A DNA stretch of 64,000 nucleotides from Ignavibacteriales bacterium (GTDB lineage: Bacteria > Bacteroidota > Ignavibacteria > Ignavibacteriales > Ignavibacteriaceae): assembly GCA_015709675.1 (NCBI GenBank), contig CP054182.1, positions 2,521,448 through 2,585,447 of the forward strand, read 5' to 3'. The translations under genes and the position numbers were made by a program. Positions 33,547 through 44,300 of the stretch are shown here, in pieces. Each line of letters begins with the position of its first letter. Position 1 is the first letter of the stretch. Under the pieces are notes generated by a model that made no database searches, was not told the DNA's origin, and saw only the letters and a program-made list of their open reading frames with translations.

Positions 33547-34896
33547 TTATAAAGAATTTAGTTCTGTAAAATATTTATCAATGTATTCTTCAGCTTTTTG
33601 CTGAGTACCGGCTTCGGTAATCACACGGATAATGGGTTCCGTGTTAGACTTTCTGAAGTGCACCCAATGATCGGTGAAATCAATCCGCAGGCCGTCTTCG
33701 GTATTAATCTTTTCAGAAGCATATCGTTTTTCCAGAATTGCAAGCAGCTTGCCCGGGTCTTTTGAGCCGGTTTCAATTTTTTTCTTTGCGATGTAATACT
33801 GAGGCAGACTTGCCTTCAGTTCTGAAAGAGTGCCGCCGAATTCAAGTAAATGCTGCAACGTTAATGCAACTCCGACCAGTGCATCACGGCCATAATGAAG
33901 AGCAGGATATATCACCCCTCCGCTTCCTTCACCGCCAATGACTGCTCCGGTTTCTTGCATCTTTTTCACCACATTTGCTTCTCCAACAGCTGAGCGGTGA
34001 ACTTTGCTTCCCAATGATGCAGCTATATCATCCACCGCGCGCGTTGTAGAAAGATTGACGACTGCAGAGCCCGGTGTTTTAGAGAGTACCAGCCGGGTAA
34101 TATGTGCAATGGTATTTTCTTCAATAAAAGGTTCACCTTTTTCAGTTATCAGAACAAGACGGTCAACATCGGGGTCAACCACTACTCCGAGATCAACATT
34201 ATTTTCTTTAACAGCTTTCATGGTGTCAACCAGATTTTCCGGCAGCGGCTCCGGAAGGCGTGGGAAGATACCTGTTGATTCGCAGTTTCTTTCAATTACG
34301 GTGCATCCAAGATCCCGCAGGAGCTGGGGGATAACGGTATATCCGGCACCGTTGACGCAGTCAAGCAGCACTTTGAAGTTTCTCTTGCGGATTGCTTCAA
34401 GATTAAGAATAGGGAGTGCAAGAACATCTTTTTTATGGCGCTCAAGCCCTTCTTTATATAAGGAGTAGGTGCCGAGTTTATCCCAGGTTTTATACACGGG
34501 ATGAAAATTGCTGATGATTTCCTGCAGTTTTACATTTTCATCCGGAGTCATGAACTGTCCGGTTGAGTTGAGCAGCTTAAGAGCATTCCACTCATTTGGA
34601 TTATGGCTTGCCGAAATTGCAATGCCCCCCTGGGCGTTAAGAGTCTTTACCGTGTATTGCACTGTGGGAGTAGGGCACACGGCGATATCAATAACATTGA
34701 TACCTTTGGCAGTGAGCGTACCGCAGACAATGGAACGCACCATTTCGCCTGAGATGCGGGAGTCACGGCCTACCACAACCGTACCGCTCCCGATGAACTC
34801 AGCGTAAGCGGATGTATATTTAACAATAACTTCAGGTTCAAGTCCGTCGCCGATGAGTCCGCGTATTCCGGAGATGCTTACCATAAGTGTTGGCAT
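33547..34896 (-). CDS. glmM: phosphoglucosamine mutase / phosphomannomutase family enzyme
   Basis: A 449-aa member of the alpha-D-phosphohexomutase family, with all four motifs: catalytic serine loop SASHNP (about 95-100), Mg-binding DPDVDR (the family usually has DPDADR), sugar-binding GEGSGGV, and phosphate-binding RKSNTEPIIRV. The length fits GlmM, which converts glucosamine-6-phosphate to glucosamine-1-phosphate for peptidoglycan and LPS, but phosphomannomutase/phosphoglucomutase substrates cannot be excluded. Its start is 1 bp from the stop of the sensor-kinase gene on the same strand, so they are probably cotranscribed. Confidence 0.82.
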   Translation of the reverse strand: MPTLMVSISGIRGLIGDGLEPEVIVKYTSAYAEFIGSGTVVVGRDSRISGEMVRSIVCGTLTAKGINVIDIAVCPTPTVQYTVKTLNAQGGIAISASHNPNEWNALKLLNSTGQFMTPDENVKLQEIISNFHPVYKTWDKLGTYSLYKEGLERHKKDVLALPILNLEAIRKRNFKVLLDCVNGAGYTVIPQLLRDLGCTVIERNCESTGIFPRLPEPLPENLVDTMKAVKENNVDLGVVVDPDVDRLVLITEKGEPFIEENTIAHITRLVLSKTPGSAVVNLSTTRAVDDIAASLGSKVHRSAVGEANVVKKMQETGAVIGGEGSGGVIYPALHYGRDALVGVALTLQHLLEFGGTLSELKASLPQYYIAKKKIETGSKDPGKLLAILEKRYASEKINTEDGLRIDFTDHWVHFRKSNTEPIIRVITEAGTQQKAEEYIDKYFTELNSL

Positions 34897-34897
34897 A

Positions 34898-37800
34898 TCA
34901 GTTCGTTTCCTTTTCGTATAGATCTAATGTAAAAGTAATTTTTGTGCCTTTGCCAGGTTCTGATTTAACAAAAATCTGTTGTCCGGAAAAATCAAGCAGT
35001 TCTCTTATAAGAAGCATGCCAAGGCCGGTGCCTTTTTCTCCAAGGGTACCGGATGCAGACCTGTTTTTTTCTTCACTGAAAATGGTCTTAATTTTTTCGC
35101 TTGTCATGCCAACCCCGCTGTCTTCCACTGAAACGTATATCTTCTGCTCTTTTGTTTCTGTGGAGATGATTATTTTCCCTCCCGGGTTGGTGAATTTGTA
35201 TGCATTGTTCACAAGATTCTGCATGATGGTATTTATCATGTTCTGATCGGCTCTTGTCTGTATATCTTCCGGAATCAGGTTTAGCAGTTCTATCTGTTTA
35301 TTTTTGATTGTACTTTCCAGAATTGAGTAGCTGTGTTCAACGGATTTTTTCAGGTGAATAATTACCGGGTTAAGACTGATCCGGTTTGTCTGAATCTGAG
35401 TCCAGTGAAGCAGATTAAGCAGCAGGCTGTATGTTTGTCTGCTGAGACGCCCGAGTTCATTTATCATTTTGGAGACCTGTTCCTTTGGCAGCGATTCAAG
35501 ATCGTCCGAAAGAATTTCCGTATATCCTAATAAAGCAGTAAACGGACTTTTTAAGTCATGCGCCACAATGGAAAGGAATTTATTTTTTATGGTAAGAGCT
35601 GTTTGCAGTTCATCATTCAAACCGGCTATTTCGCGATTCTGATTTTCCAGTTCCAGAGTCCGTTCCTTAACTGCCGCTTCCAGTTCTGCTTTCTGTCTGG
35701 TTAGAAGCTTCTCGCGCCGCTCTGCCCAGATAAAAGCCGTAACTACGAAACCGGTAAAAATAAGAAAATAAAACACCCAGGATTCAGTAAAAGGAGGTTT
35801 GATGATAATGGTCAGCTTGAGGGGATTAAGCGCCCAGACTCCATCTCCATTGGTTCCGGTTATTGAAATGGTATAGGTGCCGTTATCAAGTCCGTTCAGT
35901 TGAAGGATATCGTTATCATCCAGACTTATAAATTCTGAATGAATTTCTTCAATTTTGTATGCATACCGGATGCTGTTTCTTGAACTGTAACTGAGTGAGG
36001 CAAAAGAAATGTTGATGTAGTTGCTGTCATGCGGCAGCATAATCTGTCTGTTTACAGATGTAAAAAATCTGTATGTATAATCGGTATTATTTACCGAGAG
36101 TTTAACAAGTCCTATACGGGGAGGAATCGTGTTTGTTCTGATTTGTTCAGGCTTGAAAGAGGAAAAGCCGCTGATTCCGCCGAAGAACAAAGTTCCGTCA
36201 GAATCAATAAAAGAAGCTCCGGTATTAAACTCATTATCAACCAGTCCGTCAGATTTATTAAATATCCGGATTGTTTTATCAGCAGGATTCAGCCGGAAGA
36301 TACCAAAGTTTGTTGCTCCCCAGATATTGCCCTGTTTGTCATTCAGGACAGAATAAATGGTATTATTGGGCAGTCCGTTCTGAGTAGAATAATGAATGAT
36401 CTTTTTCCCGGCATTGTCTATTTGAAAGAGTCCGTAGCCGCGTGTTCCTATCCACTGATCTCCGTTACTGTCGGTGATCAGGGAAGAGATTAATTCTTTT
36501 GATATATCGGTGCCATCATAGCCGGAAAAACTAAAGGGACGTAGACGGCCAGTTTCAGGAGCGATTTCATAAAGACCATGATTTATAATAGCAGCGACAT
36601 ATTTTCCATTAATTTTTCGAACCAGGGTTACATCACCTGATAACGGCCCGGTCTGCTCTGTACTCCGGACGGGTATATAAAGTGTTTCAGAGGTTTTTCT
36701 GTTATAGCGTACAATAGTCCTTGATATGCTGAACCAGAGAAACTCATTTTCTTCCCATATATCATAGAAGGTATGGTGTCCCTCTCTAAGTTCAGGAAAC
36801 GAGAGAATACCTGTCTTTCCCGAATTTATATCATACCAGTCAACACTATTGGTTTCGGTTTCACTCCCGAGCCAGATAATATTTTTACCTCCCCATGAAG
36901 AGAAAAGACCGCTTCGCTTGGGTACTCTAGGAAAAATGACATTCTGAAGTGAAAAATTTTCATCAAGAATTGCGAGGCCATCGTAGCCGGAAATATACGT
37001 TTTATTCTGTTTTCTTGTAATAAAGCGAAGGCTCCTGACACCGTCAGCATCCGGATAAAATCTGTCGTGGGAGAAATTGGAAAAGTATTTATAGTTATCC
37101 GAAAGAAGGAAAAGTCCGTAACCAGTTGATCCGAGCCATGCATTTTTTTCATCATCAATAAAAAAAGAACGCAATCCGGCATTAATAATATCTCTTTGTC
37201 TGAGTCTGGAGAAATCAGGTTTGCCGTTTTTACCGGGTACAAAAGAAAACTGGCCGAACTGGTCAATCAACCAAAGATTTGCGGAACTGTCTGCAAAAAA
37301 GGAGTTTAATTTGTCTGCCCGGATTCGGGCGATGTAATTGTCCTTGTCAGCGATTTTGATGAAAACCATTTTCTTGTCATCAAACCTCCATGCCTCAGCG
37401 AGCGCAGTAATCACAAAAACCTCTGTAGGCTTTGACGTGAGAGAACGGGAGGGCTTTGCTACTGCTCCGAAGGAGTGAATAAGACTGACCTGATCATTTT
37501 TGGCGTCAATCCGGAATACTCTTCCGAATGTTGTGGTAACGAGCAGATCAGTGGAAGGAACTTCAGTTATGAAGTGGATTTTCTCTTTTTTATTGCCCGA
37601 AGTTTCCAAAGGAAGGCGGATCTGATCAGTTTCATACGTTCTGATGTCAACTTTAATGAGATAACTGCTGTGCCAGTAATTCAGATAGATATTGCCCTGG
37701 CTTGCGGAGAACAGAAAGTTGAATTCAATTTCCTGCGGTTTATCCATCGGTTCAACAGGTATTCGTTTAACCTGAAGATTTTTGGGATCAATTACATCAA

Positions 37801-38116
37801 CAGCAGTTTTATTCAGGTTGCCGACCCAAATATTCCCGATTATGTCTTTTTGCATTCCGAAAAGTTTATTTGAGGAGATGGAATGCGGATTATGCTGGCT
37901 GTGGAAAAATGAGGTAAAATTTTTCCCGTCAAAACGATTGAGTCCGTCGTTGGTGGCTATCCAGATAAAACCGGCGTTATCCTGGGTGATGCCGCTGATG
38001 TAACTATTGGAAAGACCGTCATTGGCAGTGAAGTTTTTCGGAATTCCTTCAAGACTCTGCGGCAATATCCTGAAGGACATTATTAATAGAAGAAAAACGG
38101 TGAAAACATTGGTCAT
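34898..38116 (-). CDS. Reg_prop/Y_Y_Y sensor histidine kinase without C-terminal output domain
   Basis: A 1072-aa protein. After a signal segment come about 700 residues of two-component-regulator propeller repeats (ITQDNAGFIWIATNDGLNRFDG, LITDSNGDQWIGTRGYGLFQID and others), a Y_Y_Y Ig-like domain, a transmembrane helix near residue 790 (WVFYFLIFTGFVVTAFIWA), a coiled segment, a HisKA domain with VAHDLKSP (His near 853) and a HATPase with N-box (NLVNNAYKF), DSGVGM and GTGLGM. Unlike the Bacteroides hybrid systems it ends after the kinase, with no receiver or HTH. The periplasmic propeller probably senses a ligand. No partner regulator is adjacent. Confidence 0.9.
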   Translation of the reverse strand: MTNVFTVFLLLIMSFRILPQSLEGIPKNFTANDGLSNSYISGITQDNAGFIWIATNDGLNRFDGKNFTSFFHSQHNPHSISSNKLFGMQKDIIGNIWVGNLNKTAVDVIDPKNLQVKRIPVEPMDKPQEIEFNFLFSASQGNIYLNYWHSSYLIKVDIRTYETDQIRLPLETSGNKKEKIHFITEVPSTDLLVTTTFGRVFRIDAKNDQVSLIHSFGAVAKPSRSLTSKPTEVFVITALAEAWRFDDKKMVFIKIADKDNYIARIRADKLNSFFADSSANLWLIDQFGQFSFVPGKNGKPDFSRLRQRDIINAGLRSFFIDDEKNAWLGSTGYGLFLLSDNYKYFSNFSHDRFYPDADGVRSLRFITRKQNKTYISGYDGLAILDENFSLQNVIFPRVPKRSGLFSSWGGKNIIWLGSETETNSVDWYDINSGKTGILSFPELREGHHTFYDIWEENEFLWFSISRTIVRYNRKTSETLYIPVRSTEQTGPLSGDVTLVRKINGKYVAAIINHGLYEIAPETGRLRPFSFSGYDGTDISKELISSLITDSNGDQWIGTRGYGLFQIDNAGKKIIHYSTQNGLPNNTIYSVLNDKQGNIWGATNFGIFRLNPADKTIRIFNKSDGLVDNEFNTGASFIDSDGTLFFGGISGFSSFKPEQIRTNTIPPRIGLVKLSVNNTDYTYRFFTSVNRQIMLPHDSNYINISFASLSYSSRNSIRYAYKIEEIHSEFISLDDNDILQLNGLDNGTYTISITGTNGDGVWALNPLKLTIIIKPPFTESWVFYFLIFTGFVVTAFIWAERREKLLTRQKAELEAAVKERTLELENQNREIAGLNDELQTALTIKNKFLSIVAHDLKSPFTALLGYTEILSDDLESLPKEQVSKMINELGRLSRQTYSLLLNLLHWTQIQTNRISLNPVIIHLKKSVEHSYSILESTIKNKQIELLNLIPEDIQTRADQNMINTIMQNLVNNAYKFTNPGGKIIISTETKEQKIYVSVEDSGVGMTSEKIKTIFSEEKNRSASGTLGEKGTGLGMLLIRELLDFSGQQIFVKSEPGKGTKITFTLDLYEKETN

Positions 38117-38447
38117 ATCTTCGTCATACAGCCTTTAAAGTTAAAAAAAGTTAACTTGTAATATAGTAATTAAGTACCTCTTTTACTCTCCTGAGTAACT
38201 GCGGAATGATTCAATAACCTTCCGGCAAAAGGCAAACAAGTTTCTGCTTTACCAAAAAATCCGGCTCTCTGAAATGGGGCGATAAAAGGGGATAGGCACT
38301 CACCCCGGAAAACTATATTCCGCCTTATATAACAGGTCGCGTGGATAAATTAGGCTCTTTTTAGCCGAAACTGCTTTTTTAGCCCGTACTACATCGTTAT
38401 ATTTAAAATTTAAATCTTATTGTAAAATCATATTCAGGAGTTATCGA
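38117..38447. other. 331-bp divergent intergenic region
   Basis: Separates the sensor kinase and TonB-receptor genes and must contain both promoters. I see an A/T-rich stretch just before the receptor (TTATATTTAAAATTT) and AGTTAA/GTTAACT repeats near the kinase start, but no convincing promoter, riboswitch, terminator or small ORF. Confidence 0.5.
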
Positions 38448-41288
38448 ATGCCTACGATTCGACAAAACTTTTGGGTGATTTTTCTCCTCCTCGCGGCTCT
38501 TGTTCACGCGCAGACAGGCGGAAAAGTAACCGGAAAGATAACAGATAAAGACACCGGAGAACCTATTCCCTTTGCAAATGTGTTCGTGGAGGGCACATCT
38601 GTTGGTTCTGCCTCAGACCTTGACGGAAACTATGTCATTCTGAATCTTCCTCCCGGTTTATATTCTATAAGTGCATCAGTGGTGGGGTATCAGAAAGTTA
38701 CCACAAAAGATGTACGGGTGAATGTTGATTTTACGACAAAGCTTGATTTTGTTCTCTCAACCGGGGCGGTTGATCTTCCCGCGATTGTGGTGCAGGGTGA
38801 ACGTAACCCATTGATTCGTAAGGACTTAACTAACCCCACTGCCTCAATTAACGCAGAATCCATTCAGGAACTTCCCGTAGACCAGATTTCGGATGTCATA
38901 AGGCTTCAGGCAGGTGTGGTCACCGGTAATGACGGTTCTCTGCACGTACGTGGCGGCCGTTCTAATGAAATAGCCTTTACTCTGAACGGGATTTCTCTGA
39001 ATGATCCCTACGGTAATTCAAATCCGGTCGGAATAGCTACAAACGCTGTCCAGGAAGTCTCCGTTTCAACCGGTACTTTCAGTGCGCAGTACGGCAATGC
39101 ACTCAGCGGTGTGGTAAACTACGTCACCAAGGAGGGGGGAGAGAAGTATTCACTTAGTCTCCGTTCTTACATGGGTGACTACATCACCGGAAGAGAGTCC
39201 CTTTATCCAAATATTGATGATATTGATCCGTTAAACCGTGTAAGAGGGGAGTTTACCCTCGGCGGTCCTATTCCGGAACTGAAGGATGCAAAATTTTATC
39301 TTTCCAGCGTGGTTGAGACTTTTAACGGCCGGCTTTACGGTCAGCGTCTTTACAGACCAACTGATGCGTTTTTATCTCCTGATAACTTCAGATCAACCGA
39401 CCCCCGCTCAGGCGGTTCAAACGATCCCTACTATTTTAATCCATTCCTGAATAACAGCAACGGACTGCCTACCGGCGACGGTGCTTTTGTTCCGATGAAT
39501 ACTTTTACTTCTTATAATATACAGGGAAATCTGAGTTATAAATTCACTCCGACCATTAAACTGAAATATGAAGTGGTTTTTGATCAGGGTGAGTCAAAAG
39601 GATACAGCAATTCTTACAAGTATAATCCTGACGGAATCGGTACCAATTACAGCAGTGCTCTGGTTCAGTCCCTGGATTTCACTCATACGCTGAATGATAA
39701 GATGTTCTACACCTTAAAGCTCTCGATGGGTGAAAATGAGAGCAAATATTACCTGTTTGAAGATCTGAATAATCCGGGTTACCTCCCGACACTCTATCAG
39801 CGTACCGTTGGTAACACATTTTTCCTTGCAGGCGGAACAGACAATTTCAGATCTTTCCGTACAACACAGACCACAGGTATCAAGGGTGATCTGGTACTGC
39901 AGGCCTTCGAAAATCATGAACTAAAAGCTGGTTTCGAAGCAAGACTGCATGACCTTTCAGTTGAATCATATTCAGTTGAAATCGGAAAACTGACCAGCAC
40001 CGGCGGATTCGGAAATCTGGTTAATGATGACCTTCTCTATGATACAACTCTTACTCTTATCAGAAGAAAACCCACCTCGCCCTCTTTATACACCAACTAT
40101 AATAAGAAACCGGTGAGTTTCTCTGCTTACATGCAGGATAAAATGGAGTTCGGATCTGCGTTTATTCTTAACGCAGGTGTGCGTTATGAATACTTTGATC
40201 CGGCAACTTCTTATAATCCGGAAATTTCAAGAAATCTTACTGATTCACTTTTTGGTTTTATCACCGCTTATAATGAGCCGGCTGAAATAAAACATACTCT
40301 CTCTCCGAGAATCAGCATGTCCTATCCTATTACTGATCAGGCAGTTATCCGTTTATCATACGGACATTTCTATCAGATCGGATCGCTTTCAAGTCTCTAT
40401 TCCAACAGCCAGTATTATGTTACCAATGTGGGCAGCATTCCTACCTTTGGAAATCCGAATGTGCAGCCGCAGAAATCAGTGCAGTATGAAATTGGTCTGC
40501 AGCAGCAGCTTACTGAGGACTTCAAGTTTGATGTTACCGCCTATTATAAAGATGTAACAAATTATATATTCACTCAGGGAGTGTTCACCGCAACCGGAAG
40601 AGAATATAATGTTCTTACCAATCTTGCTTACGCCAACTCACGCGGTGTTACATTTTCATTCCTGAAAAGGAGATCACCCGGTTCCATGTTCTCGGCATCT
40701 CTTGATTATACTATCAGCGTTTCTGAGGGCAACAGAACCGAACCTGCTGATGAAATTTTCTTCAGCGAACTTTCCGGCAAGCAGACCGAAACCTTCCTGG
40801 TACCGCTCAGTTTTGACCGTACTCATGTAATCAACGGCAGTATATCTATTACTGATCCTGATAACTGGACACTTGGGGCGATTGCAACACTGGAAACGGG
40901 TACACCTTATTCAGTCAGTCTGCCTTCAAACCTGGTTCAGGTGCGTTACAATCAGAACAGCGATAATCAGCCGATGAATCTGAATGTTAACATGAAGTTT
41001 GAAAAATATTTCAATCTCTTTAATGTTCCGATTACTGTTTTTCTTCAGGTTGAAAATCTTTTTGATATTGAAAACGAACTGGTTGTTTACTCAAGTTCAG
41101 GCCGTGCTCTTTCAAATGTTGAGCAGATTCAGAACGCAGTGCAGTTCAGTGATATCCGCAGAAGAATTGAAAGAAAAGATCCGGGGCTGTTTGGTATGAG
41201 CCAGATTGATAATTATTATTCACAGAGACCGGAGAGAGTCGGCGCGCCAAGAGAGGTTCGTTTTGGATTCTCCCTGTTATTTAATTAA
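38448..41288 (+). CDS. TonB-dependent receptor-like protein heading a T9SS operon
   Basis: A 946-aa protein with a signal peptide (ends LVHA), a CarboxypepD_reg-like domain (GKVTGKITDKDTGEPIPFANVFVEG... VVGYQKV), a plug (LPVDQISDVIRLQAGVV, HVRGGRSNEIAFTLNGI) and a beta-barrel ending FGFSLLFN. AGGAG lies 8 nt before the ATG. Followed by the 1189-aa T9SS protein (12-bp gap) and a PorV-like barrel (26-bp gap), so it probably works with those rather than as a simple nutrient importer. Ligand unknown. Confidence 0.87.
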   Translation: MPTIRQNFWVIFLLLAALVHAQTGGKVTGKITDKDTGEPIPFANVFVEGTSVGSASDLDGNYVILNLPPGLYSISASVVGYQKVTTKDVRVNVDFTTKLDFVLSTGAVDLPAIVVQGERNPLIRKDLTNPTASINAESIQELPVDQISDVIRLQAGVVTGNDGSLHVRGGRSNEIAFTLNGISLNDPYGNSNPVGIATNAVQEVSVSTGTFSAQYGNALSGVVNYVTKEGGEKYSLSLRSYMGDYITGRESLYPNIDDIDPLNRVRGEFTLGGPIPELKDAKFYLSSVVETFNGRLYGQRLYRPTDAFLSPDNFRSTDPRSGGSNDPYYFNPFLNNSNGLPTGDGAFVPMNTFTSYNIQGNLSYKFTPTIKLKYEVVFDQGESKGYSNSYKYNPDGIGTNYSSALVQSLDFTHTLNDKMFYTLKLSMGENESKYYLFEDLNNPGYLPTLYQRTVGNTFFLAGGTDNFRSFRTTQTTGIKGDLVLQAFENHELKAGFEARLHDLSVESYSVEIGKLTSTGGFGNLVNDDLLYDTTLTLIRRKPTSPSLYTNYNKKPVSFSAYMQDKMEFGSAFILNAGVRYEYFDPATSYNPEISRNLTDSLFGFITAYNEPAEIKHTLSPRISMSYPITDQAVIRLSYGHFYQIGSLSSLYSNSQYYVTNVGSIPTFGNPNVQPQKSVQYEIGLQQQLTEDFKFDVTAYYKDVTNYIFTQGVFTATGREYNVLTNLAYANSRGVTFSFLKRRSPGSMFSASLDYTISVSEGNRTEPADEIFFSELSGKQTETFLVPLSFDRTHVINGSISITDPDNWTLGAIATLETGTPYSVSLPSNLVQVRYNQNSDNQPMNLNVNMKFEKYFNLFNVPITVFLQVENLFDIENELVVYSSSGRALSNVEQIQNAVQFSDIRRRIERKDPGLFGMSQIDNYYSQRPERVGAPREVRFGFSLLFN

Positions 41289-41300
41289 GCGGCAGAGAAT

Positions 41301-44300
41301 ATGAAAATTAAATTAATCATTACATTCATACTCTTTTCAGTGGTTCTGAGCGCTCAGGATCAGTATTTAAATTTAAACAAAGAAGTTAAGCGTTTTAGCT
41401 ATGAGGACATGGTTCGTGTATTCGGGGAAAACTACCAGTCCGGCAAAATATATAAAACCGCCGGTGATCCGAGGGAAATCCGTGAGGTAATTGTCCGCGG
41501 AAACGCAATCACCACTGTACTCTTTAATTATGGTTCCATAACAAAGCCGAATTATCTTGGAAACAGGGCAGACCTGGTCTGGAAAAATCTTGGATACGGA
41601 TTTGAATTTGGTCCTCTTGCTGCAGCTGAACTCCTCAGACCCAATGGCAGCGGAGGGTTTGATACACTTCGCATAACCAGTGACTCCTTTGTGCTTGCTT
41701 CACAGGGGGACTATTCACCAGACGGAACCCTTAAGTGGGGATGGCTTCCAAAGTCGGGCTATGCTGATCCTAACTCAAACGAGATCGCAAGACTTAACGC
41801 TCCTGATACTGACGGAGACGGCAAACCGGATTCATGGCCTGAAAGATGGTATTCTCCCGGGGCAGGGCGTTATATATGGCCGGCTTTCCTTGGAGATCAG
41901 GCAACCGCACCGGATGAAGAAGTCTATTTCGTTGTAGATGATTATACCAATCAGGAGTTTAATTACTATCCATTCCCTTCCGATTCTTCGAAAAGGGGAA
42001 TTGGTCTTGATATGGAAGTAAGAAATCTTCAGTTCAATAATCCTCTTGCTAAAGATATATTCTTCCTGGTTTATCAGGTAACCAATGCATCAGAAAAAGA
42101 TATAGATAAAATATTCTTTGGTATGCAGGGTGACCCGCATGTAGGCGGTCCTGCTGATTATGCAGATGACCGTGCATATTTCATTCCAGCATCTGGTCCA
42201 TTAGCTGATCCTTATGTACAGCGTGCAAGAAACATGGTCTATGCCTGGGATGATGATATGAAAGGTGACGGCGGACTCCCAGCCGGTTATTTTGGATGGA
42301 AATTCCTTGAATCACCTACATCATCAGCTGATGGTATTGATAATGATGATGATGGAATTATAGATGATACGCCATTTAATTCGAAGGGTGTATTTATTGA
42401 TGGTGTTACTATCCCCCTTAATACAGGTATTACGGATGTTGCAAAATATACTGCAATCTATGGTGCACCGAGACAAAGATGGGCAGGTGACGAGGACGGC
42501 GACTGGGATATCACTAAGGATGATATTGGTATAGACGGTATTGGTCCGGACTCTCCAAACTATCCCGGCCCCGATTATGGTGAAGGCGATGGTGTGCCTT
42601 CGCAGGCATTTTATTCTGATGTAAATCAGAATGGTGTATATGATGTCGGGGAGCCATTGTCAGATAATCAGCTTCCGGGTTATTTCTGGGCTGGGTCAGA
42701 GCCAAACTTTGGTGTCCGTGATATCACTGAGTCAGATCAGATCGGTCTTTCCTCATTTACGGCAGAAGCCTATGGTGCGACATTTCCGAGAGACGATGCT
42801 AAAATGTGGGAGTGGCTCTCGAAAGGTACCATTGATCCTAATCAGGAGCTCTTAAATGAACCAGGTGATAATATTTTCAACTTCGGTACAGGCCCACTTG
42901 GTCTTCATCGCGGCGAAACTCAGCGTTTCTCGATGGCAATTCTTTTTGGAAACAATCTGAATGATCTGGTACTCAATGCTGAAACCTCAACCCGTGTGCT
43001 TGAGTCTGACTATCGCTTCGCAAAACCACCAGAAAAACCTGTCGTTAAAGCTGTTGCAGGCGACAAAAAAGTTACTCTTTACTGGAATACTGAGTCTGAG
43101 AACTCATTTGATCCGTTCCTCAGAGCGTTCGATTTCCAGGGATATAAAATATACAGAAGCCGGGATTATACATTCTCGGATGTACTAACCATCACCGATG
43201 GTAATGGTGTTCCTTTCTTAGGACAGCCGTTGTTTAATTCCAATACCGGCAAGAATGCTCAGTTTGACCTAAAGGACTCACTGAGCGGCTTCCATCCTGT
43301 TGAATATGCAGGACGCGGAGTTAAGTATTATCTCGGTGATAATACAGGACTTGTGCACGAATATGTTGATTCCACTGTACAGAATGGTGTCCGCTATTTC
43401 TATGCGGTTGTTGCCTATGACGGCGGTTCAATCCTGTTTACTATACCTCCGACTGAAACCCAGGCGGTAATTGACCGTGATCCGATAACCGGTAAGTTCA
43501 AGTTCGATGTAAATACGGTTGAAGTTACACCTAACGGACTTTCAGCAGGTATCATCGGAGCGGAAGTAGGTATCGGCGGACTTCTAACACCATTAAGCGG
43601 CACTGTATCTACAGGTCAGGTGTCTGCAAAAGTTTTAGAAGATCTTCAGGTTCAGGATAAGTTGTTTTATCTCCAATTTGATGATGCAGTAACGTATACA
43701 CTGCTCGATTCAACGGGGACCTCTGAATCGTTCAGGTCAAAAGATACGATTTTTGTTAATCTTTCAAATACCCGTATTCAGGCGGAAAGTTTCATCCTGA
43801 AAGATGCTGCGGGTAATACCATCGCTTCATCTAAATATATACTCAATCCTGAAGAAGGAAAGATCCGCAGTGCGGCGTTTGGTGATCTTCCGTTTAACCA
43901 GACATTCACCGCTACATACCGTTATTATCCTGTTTACAGGAGCAAGAATATTAAAGGTGAGGATGGCAACCATACCTTTAACGGCGTGAGAGTATATGTA
44001 AAAAATGACTCATTAAATCTTAATCTTTCAAAAACCAAATTCTCAAACAGTGACATTAACCTGAGAGCCAGTGTAACGCATCTGCCGGTTACCGTTGGTA
44101 ACCCTACACTGCGCAGCAAGTACAGAGCTGACTGGGAAATCCGCTGGAATAACCTTGATACGGTTATGACCGTTACAGGTTCAGACACAACTTATAAGTG
44201 GGTTAATGTTGGTGATTCTGCACGTTCAGCTACAGGCGCTCTCCGGGTGCTTGCTCCGTTCACCATCTGGAATGTTACTGATAACCTTCCTGCGACCTAT

